Positions 24,507-32,340 of a stretch of 64,000 nucleotides of DNA are shown here, piece after piece. The translations under genes and the position numbers were made by a program. The DNA is from Fructobacillus broussonetiae (lineage in GTDB: Bacteria; Bacillota; Bacilli; Lactobacillales; Lactobacillaceae): assembly GCF_018437275.1 (NCBI RefSeq), contig NZ_JAAMFK010000003.1, positions 1 to 64,000 of the forward strand. Direction: 5' to 3'. The notes under the pieces were generated by a model. That model did no database searches and was not told the origin of the DNA. It saw only the letters and a list, made by a program, of their open reading frames with translations. How positions within the stretch are numbered: the stretch's first letter is position 1; every line of letters begins with the position of its first letter.

Positions 24507-25151
24507 TTAGTCGAACCAGTAAGTAGAGATCAAGCTACCAGTATCGTTATCACAGGTTTGAATTCCAATGGCGTGTTGTTGTGTCAAGTTAACAACATCT
24601 TGGTATGCGCTCTGGCGTGTCATACCGTGACGGATTTCCGTCACGTGGTAAGTTTGGCCGTCCAAGACAATTGATGAACCTTGTTGCAAACCGCGGAGCG
24701 TTTGACCACCCTTTGAAGCAGCTTCAGCAAGGTAGTAGTTGTCCAATGCAGACCACTTGAAGATGTATGGCGTCCAGGCTGGCGTGCGACCACCTTGCGT
24801 GTCTGAGAAGTTTGCAACATCGAAGTGTTGTCCCAAGAAGTTGAATCCGTCAGTACGGGTTGCTGCTTCTTGCTTAGGTGCCTCAGCTGCTGGCGCTGCA
24901 GGTGCTTCAGCTGCTGTTGCTGTTGTTTCTGACTTTTGGTTATTTTCCTTATAGTCAGTGTTTTCAACTTGAGCATTATTTGCTTCATTAGAGGTTGCTG
25001 GTTGTTGAACAGCCTTTTGAGTTGTCTTCTTTTCAACCTTAGTTGTTTGAGCTGCTTCACTCGTACCTTGTACTTGGTAGTATGAAAATCCTCCGATTAC
25101 CGCAAACGTAAAAGCAGTTGCTGTCGTGATGAGTAGTGAGCGCTTTTTCAT
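24507..25151 (-). CDS. Secreted protein with C-terminal sortase-like domain
   Basis: 214 residues. Residues 1-32 are a signal peptide (KKRSLLITTATAFTFAVIGG). Residues 33-100 are a Gln/Thr/Ala-rich linker with an Ala-Pro stretch (AEAPAAPAAEAP). Residues 100-214 form a compact domain ending with EIRHGM and IGIQTCDND. The spaced His and QTC recall the His and TxTC motifs of sortases, but the usual Arg following the Cys is not obvious. It may be a sortase-fold enzyme or a domain using that fold. GGAGAGATTGAT precedes the ATG. Confidence 0.6.
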   Translation of the reverse strand: MKKRSLLITTATAFTFAVIGGFSYYQVQGTSEAAQTTKVEKKTTQKAVQQPATSNEANNAQVENTDYKENNQKSETTATAAEAPAAPAAEAPKQEAATRTDGFNFLGQHFDVANFSDTQGGRTPAWTPYIFKWSALDNYYLAEAASKGGQTLRGLQQGSSIVLDGQTYHVTEIRHGMTRQSAYQDVVNLTQQHAIGIQTCDNDTGSLISTYWFD

Positions 25152-25823
25152 ATCAATCTCTCCTGTTTCTTTCTCTCTGTGATTTAACAGTTATAAGAAT
25201 AGCAAGCAGGAGATTTCTGAAGAATAACGAAAAGTCACGGAACGATGATAGAAAGATAACAGCTATATTTCTTACACCAATATGACTTATAAAACAGCTG
25301 ATAAACGTTGGTATTTTTGGATTTCTATGTAAGCAAGAACATCTGTTACATCTGATTAACTAAGTTAACAAGAAGAAAACATTGCCTTTATTCCAGCTAA
25401 ATGCAGGGATTTCTAATAACCAAATTAAAAAATACAGCTTTTTACTAGAACAGAAACCATTCTTCGCTATTTATTACAAAAGTCCGCAACATGTTGCAAA
25501 AAAGCCCGTAAAACGGGCTTTTTCCTTCGATATTGTTATAGTTCTTTACACAGTTGTCCTTCTTCGTTACATCAACAAGCGCTATGTAACCGATCAGGAA
25601 AAGTGCAGCAACATAAGTGCCCTAATCGACGCGAAATCGGGAAATCAATCGACCGAACGGAAGGAGGTAAATATACGAAAAAAAGCGTAATAAGTTGTGG
25701 TTACATTATGATTCCATCTTAAAAACATGACTCACATTCGTTATTTAATGAGTGAAGGCTTTTCTTTTGAAATAAAAAAACAGCTAGCTCCACTGTAAGA
25801 GTTAACCGTTTCCATAACTTTTA
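25152..25823 (+). other. 672-bp intergenic stretch without a supported gene
   Basis: AT-rich. It holds a clear hairpin terminator at 25498-25523 and an isolated strong ribosome-site sequence AAGGAGGTAAAT (25660-25671) that is followed by ATA CGA and a stop five codons on, with no start codon. A minus-strand frame reading ALFLIGYIALVDV (about 25560-25605) looks like a small hydrophobic toxin peptide but has no start codon or ribosome site. The stretch may hold remnants of a decayed small gene. Confidence 0.4.
25498..25523 (-). terminator. Hairpin terminator downstream of the Doc-like locus
   Basis: AAAAAAGCCCGT/ACGGGCTTTTT with AAA loop; works in either direction. The nearest upstream minus-strand gene is the 52-residue frame at 25824. 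Confidence 0.75.
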
Positions 25824-25982
25824 TTAAATCTTTGATAATAATTTCAAAGCTTTTCTTACCTCTTCGTTAGCAAGAATCTCTTGGAATACCTTCTTTTTAT
25901 ATTCTTCAAGGTCAACACTTTCCCGTGTTGACTCTTGAGTCACGATCATCTTCTTTTGTATACTCTGATTATTTAAAGACAT
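25824..25982 (-). CDS. Small charged protein, 52 aa, possible partner of the Doc-like gene
   Basis: Starts MSLNNQSIQKKMIVTQ and ends KALKLLSKI. It is strongly charged and helical (LEEYKKKVFQEILANEEV). AGGAGAAAC lies 6 bases before the ATG, which argues for a real gene. It follows the Doc-like gene by 61 bases on the same strand. Size and charge fit an antitoxin or a small accessory protein, although antitoxins usually precede Doc. No DNA-binding motif is evident. Confidence 0.6.
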   Translation of the reverse strand: MSLNNQSIQKKMIVTQESTRESVDLEEYKKKVFQEILANEEVRKALKLLSKI

Positions 25983-26043
25983 AAAGTTTCTCCTGACCTA
26001 TCACAGTCAAATCATACAACAAATAAACTGTTTTGAGTTAATT

Positions 26044-26715
26044 TTATTCGGAAAAGGAATAAAGTCGAGCAGATTCGTTATATTCATTCATCCTTCTAAA
26101 ATTTAAAACAGAATTTTTGATAATATAAGCCTTCAGTTCAACTTGCGTTATTTTTCCTTCGGCAATCTTAACTGTTAGAGCATACAATTCATCGCCGTCA
26201 ATATTTTTAAATCCGATAAAATTTAAATGTAAAAACGTTAATGACGCAAGTATTGCTGTTCGCTTATTTCCATTATGGAATAATTGTTTTCTCGCAAGCG
26301 TGTACCAAAGATACGCTGTCTTATCAATTACCGTTGGATGGTATTCTCTACCGAAAGCAAACTGGTTACACATTGCCAATACTCCCTCCAACCCCTCTTC
26401 ATCCTTCAAGCCATAAATACTATCTGTTTCAAACATCGTTTCAGCCTTTGCATTGAAATACTTCAGGTCTACAACCGTTAAATCGATCGTTGCAATTGTA
26501 AACATTGCAAACGAATAAGTTACATAATTATTCGCAACCTTCATTAATCTATAGGTTTGTTTTTTATTTCTAAATTTTTTTATCGTACTAAACTTTATTT
26601 TTTTACTGACGCTGAACAGATTATTTTTCAAAAGAAGTCGTTTGATTTCTTCAAGTTGCTTTCGATTATCATGACTATAAATTAATACACCGATTACGCC
26701 ACTTATTTTTTGCAT
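26044..26715 (-). CDS. Doc/Fic-domain protein, death-on-curing type
   Basis: 223 residues. Residues ~80-200 form a Doc-like Fic domain: DLTVVDLKYFNAKAE, EYHPTVIDKTAYLWYTLAR, and the core motif QLFHNGNKRTAILASLTFL. In the Fic/Doc consensus HxFx(D/N)(G/A)NKR the first His is catalytic; here that place is Gln. Residues 1-78 are a basic N-terminal extension I do not recognise. The gene is distinctly lower in GC than its neighbours, suggesting transfer. Canonical Doc phosphorylates EF-Tu. Activity is uncertain given the substitution. Confidence 0.75.
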   Translation of the reverse strand: MQKISGVIGVLIYSHDNRKQLEEIKRLLLKNNLFSVSKKIKFSTIKKFRNKKQTYRLMKVANNYVTYSFAMFTIATIDLTVVDLKYFNAKAETMFETDSIYGLKDEEGLEGVLAMCNQFAFGREYHPTVIDKTAYLWYTLARKQLFHNGNKRTAILASLTFLHLNFIGFKNIDGDELYALTVKIAEGKITQVELKAYIIKNSVLNFRRMNEYNESARLYSFSE

Positions 26716-26915
26716 TATACCTACCTCGTTTCGTTAAAATCATGGCAGTGAATAAAAGAAGACTTCTGTCTCCTTACTTTCCATACATGGATTTATACGA
26801 GGGAAAAACAAAAAGTAACAAAGATTTTCGGTTTTATTCCGTATTAGAATAATTTTTGATTCAAAAAAGGTTCCGACTGAATTAACAATCAGAACCTTAG
26901 TAATTTACATTAAAC

Positions 26916-26952
26916 AAAAAGCCCCCACCACTTTCGTAGTTGAGGCTTTTTT
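26916..26952 (-). terminator. Terminator of the tRNA-Leu/tRNA-Thr transcript
   Basis: AAAAAGCCCCC-ACC/GTAGTTGAGGCTTTTTT imperfect stem; T run on the minus strand directly after tRNA-Thr. Confidence 0.75.
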
Positions 26953-26957
26953 AATGA

Positions 26958-27030
26958 TGCCGACTAACGGACTCAAACCGTTGACCCCCTCATTACTAGT
27001 GAGGTGCTCTATCAACTGAGCTAAGTCGGC
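26958..27030 (-). tRNA. tRNA-Thr (AGT)
   Basis: GCCGACT/AGTCGGC acceptor, CCTCA-CTAGTAA-TGAGG anticodon arm giving anticodon AGT, T-arm around GTTTGAGTC. CCA is not encoded. A34 implies either inosine modification or use unmodified. Confidence 0.9.
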
Positions 27031-27100
27031 AAATTTGGTACTCAATAATTGTAGCAAATGACTGGGATTCACGCAACGAAAATTTCAATCAATTTTCGTA

Positions 27101-27183
27101 TACGGATGACAGGAATCGAACCTGCACGGATAAAATCCACTAGAACCTAAATCTAGCGCGTCTGCCAATTCCGCCACATCCGC
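27101..27183 (-). tRNA. tRNA-Leu (TAG)
   Basis: GCGGATG/CATCCGT acceptor with a terminal G-U pair, CTAGA-TTTAGGT-TCTAG anticodon arm (anticodon TAG), long variable arm typical of Leu, T-arm with GTTCGATTC. CCA not encoded. Confidence 0.93.
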
Positions 27184-27290
27184 ATGTCATAAGCAACTAT
27201 TCTATAGTACTGGATTTCACCCTATCGGTCAAGGTTTTTTCTAACTTTTCAAGTCGAAATCTACTAGTCTTAAACCACTCCAAACAATAT

Positions 27291-27319
27291 AAAAAGCGCT
27301 GTCTTAAACAGCGCTTTTT
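27291..27319 (-). terminator. Terminator of the mutY/AI-2E operon
   Basis: AAAAAGCGCTGT/ACAGCGCTTTTT stem with loop CTTAA. Confidence 0.88.
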
Positions 27320-27321
27320 GC

Positions 27322-28476
27322 TTATTTCATGAGATTCTCGTCAATCTCTTTTTGAATGATGTTTGAGACTGCTTCGTCTTCTTTACGAGTAGCGTGAAGC
27401 TTGATTCCATAAAGCAAGATCGTACGCGCAATTGCATAGAAAGGAACAACAACGATCATTCCCATCATCCCCCAGAGATTACCTGCCCCCAACAAGAGCA
27501 ACATAACCGTCAACGGGTGAATCTTCAAAGCGTTTCCAATCAAAGCTGGGTAGATAATGGAACCGTTAATCTGCTGAACAACAGCCATCAAGATGGCCAT
27601 CCCAATCAGCATCTTCCAGTCCATGGAAAGTGCAACGATAGCCGCCGGAGCGATTCCGATGAAAGGACCAACGTAAGGCACAATGTTGGCAACACCCGCG
27701 ATGAATCCAAGCAACCAGATGTATGGGAGCCCAATGAAGCCGAACCCAATGGACATGGTGAACCCGACGAACAACATCTGAATGGCTTGCCCAGAGATGT
27801 ATCGTTCGATGGTCTTATCCAACTGTTCCCCAAGTTCCATGACCTCTTCTGCGCGGTTTTTAGGGAAGAACTTTTGGACGGCTGGCAAGAGGCGGTTTGA
27901 ATCTGACATCATGTAGAACAAGATGATCGGTACCGTCAAAGCCATGATGGTAAAGGATGTGATCGTTCCAATCGTGCTCGTGATTGTTCCGGCCGTAATC
28001 TTCACAAATGATGAAGAATACTGGGATACGGCGTTTTTAATGTCGTCATCAGATACCGAGAGGTTCAAGCGCTTAAACCAAGGCTGCTCAATCATATCCT
28101 TCACGTACTCTTGAATGTTGTGCGCGAGGCTAGGTAACGAATTCAAGAAGTTTGAAATTTCATTCAAAATCAATGGTACGAAAATCATCAACCCACCAAC
28201 AACAACGAGCAAGAAGAGTGAAAAGGTAATGATAACCGCCAAGCCACGGGGCACTTGGAATTTTCCAATTTTAATCTTTTGAATTAACTTCATGATCGGC
28301 TTCAAACAGTAATAGAAGAAACCTGAAATCAAAAGTGGTAAAAAGACCGTTTCGATAAAGACCGCGATGGGCTTAATTAAAAAGTCAAAGCGGAGAACGA
28401 TGTAGGCAAGTGTAGCTAATGCCAAAAGTTCAATCGTCCAGAAAAAGACGTGCTTTAGTTTTTCGTTCGGAAACAT
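27322..28476 (-). CDS. AI-2E family transporter (PerM/YdbI type)
   Basis: 384 residues with the seven to eight membrane helices and central extracellular amphipathic segment typical of the family. Motifs include FLPLLISGFFYYCLKPIM near the N-terminus, YISGQAIQMLFVG, and the GVANIVPYVGPFIG signature. Members have been linked to autoinducer-2 export or to ion exchange; which applies cannot be told. Its ATG overlaps the mutY stop by one base, so they are cotranscribed. Cytosolic C-terminus is charged. Confidence 0.88.
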   Translation of the reverse strand: MFPNEKLKHVFFWTIELLALATLAYIVLRFDFLIKPIAVFIETVFLPLLISGFFYYCLKPIMKLIQKIKIGKFQVPRGLAVIITFSLFLLVVVGGLMIFVPLILNEISNFLNSLPSLAHNIQEYVKDMIEQPWFKRLNLSVSDDDIKNAVSQYSSSFVKITAGTITSTIGTITSFTIMALTVPIILFYMMSDSNRLLPAVQKFFPKNRAEEVMELGEQLDKTIERYISGQAIQMLFVGFTMSIGFGFIGLPYIWLLGFIAGVANIVPYVGPFIGIAPAAIVALSMDWKMLIGMAILMAVVQQINGSIIYPALIGNALKIHPLTVMLLLLGAGNLWGMMGMIVVVPFYAIARTILLYGIKLHATRKEDEAVSNIIQKEIDENLMK

Positions 28477-29504
28477 TATTGCTCCTTTATAGCGTCAAGT
28501 AATTTGTGTTGGACCTTTGGCAAGGCCAGTTCATTTTGTCGTTCAGTTGATAAGTAGGCTTGATTTTCTTCCAGCTTATTTGGCGCCTTTACCTTAACCG
28601 GCCAAATTTCCCATTTGCGATGGGAGAAAACGTGAACCACCGGCTTAATGGTCAACTGTTCACCCTCTAATTCTTCCACGGATTCGACTGCACGTAAAGG
28701 AAAAGTCCAAAATCCGGAAAGCAGGCCCGTTTCGGGGCGCTGTTCATAAAGAAGGTCTCCGTCCTCATTTTCCACAACAAGGGCTTGGTAGCGCTGCAAA
28801 ACAGGCTTTTTCTTCTTCGTTTTTACCGGGTACTGCTCTTCAACCCCGTCACGGTAGGCGGCGTTGTACTTCTTAACTGGTGAATGCAGCGTGTCCGGAT
28901 CCTTTGTCTTCATATAAGAAGTCCCCAAATCCATAATCGCCTGGTTGAAGTCACCAGGACGTTTTGGGTCGACGATTGGTTCAACAATGTCGTAAAAGAC
29001 GCGGCGGGTTTTTGGTTTGGCGATGTCATCATCGATTTTTAATAGGCGCGAGAACACACGGAAGAAGTTTCCATCAATGGCAGGTACCACTTCGCCAAAG
29101 GCAATGGAGGCAACCGCAGCAGCCGTATAAGGACCTACACCCGGTAGTGACAACAGGTCGTCGTAGGACTCCGGCCAGTTCCCCTTCAAATCAAAGGCAA
29201 CAACTTTGGCAGCCTTCTGTAAGTTTTTGGCACGTGAATAATAACCGAGGCCTTCCCAAAGCTTTAACACCTGTTCTTCAGGCGCTTCCGCCAGGTCTTT
29301 AACCGTTGGCAAAGCATCCATAAATCGGTTAAAATAAGTTATTACCGTATCAACACGGGTTTGTTGGAGCATCAGCTCGGAGACTAAAATCCGGTATGGA
29401 TCTTGGTTTTGTCGCCAAGGGAGATGCGATCTTCCTTCCTGGTCGTACCAGTCGAGGAGGTCTCGTCTAAAATCTTCGATTGTTTGCTGGTTCCAATTCT
29501 CCAT
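28476..29504 (-). CDS. mutY: A/G-specific adenine DNA glycosylase MutY, cluster-less type
   Basis: 342 residues. It removes adenine mispaired with 8-oxoG. Seen: LPWRQNQDPYRILVSELMLQ with catalytic Glu, the helix-hairpin-helix LSLPGVGPYTAAAV with Asp in VPAIDGNFFRV, and a C-terminal NUDIX-like 8-oxoG domain from about 225. After NQAIMDLG, where the four Cys of the [4Fe-4S] cluster normally lie, the sequence reads TSYMKTKDPDTLHSPVKKY with no Cys. Cluster-less MutY is known in Lactobacillales. Overlaps the downstream transporter by one base. Confidence 0.92.
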   Translation of the reverse strand: MENWNQQTIEDFRRDLLDWYDQEGRSHLPWRQNQDPYRILVSELMLQQTRVDTVITYFNRFMDALPTVKDLAEAPEEQVLKLWEGLGYYSRAKNLQKAAKVVAFDLKGNWPESYDDLLSLPGVGPYTAAAVASIAFGEVVPAIDGNFFRVFSRLLKIDDDIAKPKTRRVFYDIVEPIVDPKRPGDFNQAIMDLGTSYMKTKDPDTLHSPVKKYNAAYRDGVEEQYPVKTKKKKPVLQRYQALVVENEDGDLLYEQRPETGLLSGFWTFPLRAVESVEELEGEQLTIKPVVHVFSHRKWEIWPVKVKAPNKLEENQAYLSTERQNELALPKVQHKLLDAIKEQ

Positions 29505-29521
29505 AACAAGTATTATAACAC

Positions 29522-29550
29522 TTGAAACCCCTATTCGAATCCGGTATAAT
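29522..29550 (+). promoter_or_regulatory. Strong promoter of the 47-aa basic protein gene
   Basis: TTGAAA (29522-29527), 17 bases, TATAAT (29545-29550). Near consensus. Confidence 0.8.
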
Positions 29551-29599
29551 TGAATTCTGTACGATAGATTTTAAAGTTTAAATATAAGGAGTTACCATT

Positions 29600-29743
29600 A
29601 TGGCACAAAAGACACCATTGAATTCTTTTGCCCGCGCCCGCAAGGTTGGTCACGACGCAAAGAAGAAGAAGCGCCAATCAGCTATTGCTCAATTGCAACA
29701 ATGGGCTAAGGGAAAGAACGTTGAAATCCCTAACACAAAGTAA
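29600..29743 (+). CDS. Small basic protein of unknown function, 47 aa
   Basis: Begins MAQKTPLNSFARARKVGHD and is highly basic (HDAKKKKRQSAIAQL), then a hydrophobic-charged tail WAKGKNVEIPNTK. It has a near-consensus promoter, an AAGGAG ribosome site and its own terminator, so it is expected to be well expressed. Charge and size suggest nucleic acid or ribosome binding, but I know no named family. It is not the L36/L34 ribosomal type. Confidence 0.72.
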   Translation: MAQKTPLNSFARARKVGHDAKKKKRQSAIAQLQQWAKGKNVEIPNTK

Positions 29744-29744
29744 G

Positions 29745-29773
29745 AAAAGTTAGCCTCTGGCTAACTTTTTTTT
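29745..29773 (+). terminator. Terminator after the basic protein gene
   Basis: AAAAGTTAGC/GCTAACTTTT stem and T8. Confidence 0.9.
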
Positions 29774-29868
29774 TGCTCGAAAAGCACGTTAATTACGCTC
29801 TTTTCCTTGTCTTGTTACTTAGAAATCTTTATACTTAAACTAAGTAGAATTTCACTTGGAGAACAACT

Positions 29869-30537
29869 ATGATTATATCCGTACAAAATAAACAGCGACG
29901 CCACGCATTACTGGCTGCTTTGCTATTTATTGTCTTAGCCGTTTTGATTGGCATTAACGCCTCATTCCCAGCAGACATGGACGAAGCCGTCCGTTTCTTT
30001 ATGACTGGTATTCAAACACCATACGGTGACGTCATCATGTCCATCTCAACTTTCTTGGGATCACCGGCCATGAACCTCTTCTACGGTGTTCTCTTGGCCT
30101 TGGTCTTGCTCTTAGCGGACTTGAAACTGCCATCACTTTGGACGATCGTTACGGTCTTTGGTGCCGTGGTCTTCACACAAATCATTAAGATGATTGTTCA
30201 CCGCGACCGCCCAATCGGACACTTGCTCACGGATAACGGCGCTTCATTCCCATCACAGCACGTGATGGCGATGTGGGTAACCATCTTCGTGATGTTCTTG
30301 TTAGTAACGCCAAACATCACAAAGCCAGTTGTTCGCATCGTGGTGAAGTGGTTTATGATTACCCTCGCCCTGATGACGATGTTGTCACGCCTTTACTTCT
30401 CCGCCCACTTCTTGACGGACACACTTGGCGCCTTCCTCTTGGCTTACGTTTGGGTTGTCTTCTGTGCTTCCCTTTACCCTGTGGTCGCCACCTTCCTGAA
30501 GAACAAGTTCTGGATCTTCAAGGACCAAGAAGCTTAA
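29869..30537 (+). CDS. PAP2-family membrane phosphatase
   Basis: 222 residues, about six membrane helices. The three PAP2 motifs are present: KMIVHRDRP, FPSQHV (PSGH-type) and SRLYFSAHFLTD. Enzymes of this family dephosphorylate phosphatidate-type lipids or undecaprenyl diphosphate at the outer membrane face. Which substrate applies is undecided. A likely promoter is TTGTCT-17-TATACT upstream and the ribosome site is CTTGGAGAA. Monocistronic with its own terminator. Confidence 0.88.
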   Translation: MIISVQNKQRRHALLAALLFIVLAVLIGINASFPADMDEAVRFFMTGIQTPYGDVIMSISTFLGSPAMNLFYGVLLALVLLLADLKLPSLWTIVTVFGAVVFTQIIKMIVHRDRPIGHLLTDNGASFPSQHVMAMWVTIFVMFLLVTPNITKPVVRIVVKWFMITLALMTMLSRLYFSAHFLTDTLGAFLLAYVWVVFCASLYPVVATFLKNKFWIFKDQEA

Positions 30538-30548
30538 TCATTCATTTT

Positions 30549-30575
30549 AAAAGGACCAGCTTACTGGTCCTTTTT
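30549..30575 (+). terminator. Terminator after the PAP2 gene
   Basis: AAAAGGACCAG/CTGGTCCTTTT stem, loop CTTA. Confidence 0.88.
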
Positions 30576-30634
30576 CTTTTGCTCTTATTCTCTTTTCCAA
30601 AGTCAAAACCGCACCAGGCCCCTTTCATCCAAAC

Positions 30635-30672
30635 AAAAAAGCAGCGGCTCTTATAAAGAGCGCTGCTTTTTA
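30635..30672 (-). terminator. Terminator of nrdIF
   Basis: AAAGCAGCG-CTC/GAG-CGCTGCTTT stem with a minus-strand T run, 6 bases after the nrdF stop. Confidence 0.88.
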
Positions 30673-30677
30673 TATCA

Positions 30678-31646
30678 TTAAATATCGTAATCGCTATCTT
30701 CCATTGATTCTGCTTCACCAAGCAAGTAACCATTACCAACGGCTGAGAAGAAGTCGTGGTTTGAAGTTGACGTTGAGATACCGTTCATAACAACGGGGTT
30801 CACGTCTTCAGCTGAATCTGGGAACATTGGTTCTTGACCAAGGTTCATCAAGGCCTTGTTCGCATTGTAGCGCAAGAAGGACATGACGTCTTCCGTCCAA
30901 CCAATTTCATCGTAGATTTCGTGCGTGAAACTTTCTTCGTTTTGGTACAAATCGAAGAGCAAGTCATACATCCATGATTGCATCTCTTCTTGTTCTTCTT
31001 CCGATAACTTTTTGAAGCCAATTTGGAACTTGTATCCGATGTACGTTCCGTGGACGGATTCGTCACGCAAAATCAACTTAATGATTTCAGCGGCGTTAAC
31101 CATCTTGTTGTGACCCAAGTAGTAGAGTGGCGTGTAGAAACCTGAATAGAAAAGGAAAGTTTCCAAGAACACGGAAGCGACTTTTTTCTGCAAAGGCGTA
31201 CCATTTTGGTAGATATCGTTAATCTTGTTAGCCTTGTACTGCAAGAATTCGTCGTGGTCAGCCCAATCGAAAGTTTCGTCGATTTCAGACTTCTCGTTCA
31301 ACGTTTCAAAGATCGATGAGTAAGATTTCGCGTGAACAGATTCCATGAATTGGATGTTGTTCAAAACCGCCTCTTCCTTCTGGTTCACCGCGTCAGCACG
31401 GAGGGAAGCCATTCCATCCTGTGATTGCAGAGTATCCAACGTGGTCAATCCGGCAAAGACCAAGTTGTACACGCGACGTTCCGTGGCATCCAATTCCCCA
31501 CGCCAAACACGAAGGTCATTTGAAATTGGAACACGCGTGTCCAGCCAGAACTGCTGGGTCAACTTTTCCCAAGTTGCCTTATCCAAAGCATCTTCGATGT
31601 TGTTCCAATTAACGGCTGTATATGAACCTTGGTTAACGTGTTGCAT
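30678..31646 (-). CDS. nrdF: Class Ib ribonucleotide reductase beta subunit NrdF
   Basis: 322 residues. Houses the dimetal-tyrosyl radical that starts ribonucleotide reduction. Metal ligands lie in NIQFMESVHAKSYS (Glu and His) and ILRDESVHGTYIG (Glu and His), and the radical Tyr is in FLFYSGFYTPLYYLG. Class Ib enzymes use Mn2-Y in vivo, activated by NrdI. It overlaps nrdI by one base. Length is standard for NrdF. Confidence 0.95.
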   Translation of the reverse strand: MQHVNQGSYTAVNWNNIEDALDKATWEKLTQQFWLDTRVPISNDLRVWRGELDATERRVYNLVFAGLTTLDTLQSQDGMASLRADAVNQKEEAVLNNIQFMESVHAKSYSSIFETLNEKSEIDETFDWADHDEFLQYKANKINDIYQNGTPLQKKVASVFLETFLFYSGFYTPLYYLGHNKMVNAAEIIKLILRDESVHGTYIGYKFQIGFKKLSEEEQEEMQSWMYDLLFDLYQNEESFTHEIYDEIGWTEDVMSFLRYNANKALMNLGQEPMFPDSAEDVNPVVMNGISTSTSNHDFFSAVGNGYLLGEAESMEDSDYDI

Positions 31647-32089
31647 TAGTTGTCTCCTAACGTTTCTTTGATAATCTGAAAAATCTTTTCAGCTTCACGT
31701 GTCGTTCCTCGCAGCTCATAGTCTGCAATAACTGGCACGTTATACTTCTTTGCGTAGCGCTTAGCAGTCAAAATGTATTGATCGTTGAAATTCCGATTTC
31801 CAGACCCAATCATTCCTTTAAGCTTTCGCGCGTTGTTTCCATAGTCGATGTATTCACCGAGCGGCGTCGTGAACTCTTCAATCACTTCTGGGCCAGTTCC
31901 CGTTCCACCAGTTAAATAGGTTGGAACAAGGGCAACGAAGGGGTTTTCTTCGTTTTCATAATCCGTTTCTTCACCGATTTCTTTGAAATCGATATCATCG
32001 TCTGAAAACATGGCGATGGATTGTAATTTCTTGACGAAGGATTCTGTGTTTCCTTCAATCGTTGTGTAAAGCACGCGAAAAGTCGACAT
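31646..32089 (-). CDS. nrdI: Flavodoxin-like NrdI
   Basis: 147 residues. FMN protein that supplies oxidant for assembly of the Mn cofactor in NrdF. Seen: VLYTTIEGNTESFVKKL (phosphate loop), PTYLTGGTGTGPEV, and GMIGSGNRNFNDQY around the flavin. It lies directly before nrdF with a one-base overlap. Its own promoter lies at 32173-32201, so nrdIF can be expressed apart from nrdHE. Confidence 0.93.
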   Translation of the reverse strand: MSTFRVLYTTIEGNTESFVKKLQSIAMFSDDDIDFKEIGEETDYENEENPFVALVPTYLTGGTGTGPEVIEEFTTPLGEYIDYGNNARKLKGMIGSGNRNFNDQYILTAKRYAKKYNVPVIADYELRGTTREAEKIFQIIKETLGDN

Positions 32090-32172
32090 GTTCCGCCCTT
32101 TCTAGTTAACAGCGCAAAAGATTGTGGTGAATCACTGGACCGTCATTTGTCGAATTCACCCAACAAAACAAC

Positions 32173-32201
32173 AAGTTACCAGTCGTTAATGAGACCGTCA
32201 A
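32173..32201 (-). promoter_or_regulatory. Promoter of nrdIF
   Basis: TTGACG (32196-32201), 17 bases, TAACTT (32173-32178) on the minus strand, between nrdE and nrdI. Confidence 0.6.
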
Positions 32202-32212
32202 GGCCTGCTATG

Positions 32213-32272
32213 TACAACGGGGATTCGACCCCGTTTTGTAATCTTTTGCAAAAGTCAAACCCGTGGGCTTTT
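32213..32272 (-). other. Two hairpins in the nrdE-nrdI gap
   Basis: TACAACGGGG/CCCCGTTTTGTA (32213-32240) is a strong stem just upstream of the nrdIF -35. GTCAAA-CCC/GGG-TTTTGAC (32252-32274) is followed on the minus strand by TTTTG and may be a weak nrdE terminator. Confidence 0.45.
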
Positions 32273-32340
32273 GACGTTTTCGCCTCCGGATTTTGGCCGC
32301 TTAAATTACTTTTATTTCGTTTCGCACGTGGCTTGATCAC

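Noticed and set aside
25382-25690. Plus-strand frame of about 100 codons
   Set aside because: No ribosome site, reads straight through a perfect terminator hairpin, and resembles no protein.
32205-32245. tRNA- or tmRNA-like T-arm (ACGGGG-TCGAAT-CCCCGT) between nrdE and nrdI
   Set aside because: The loop is six bases and no acceptor, D-arm or anticodon arm can be formed around it. Treated as a leader hairpin.
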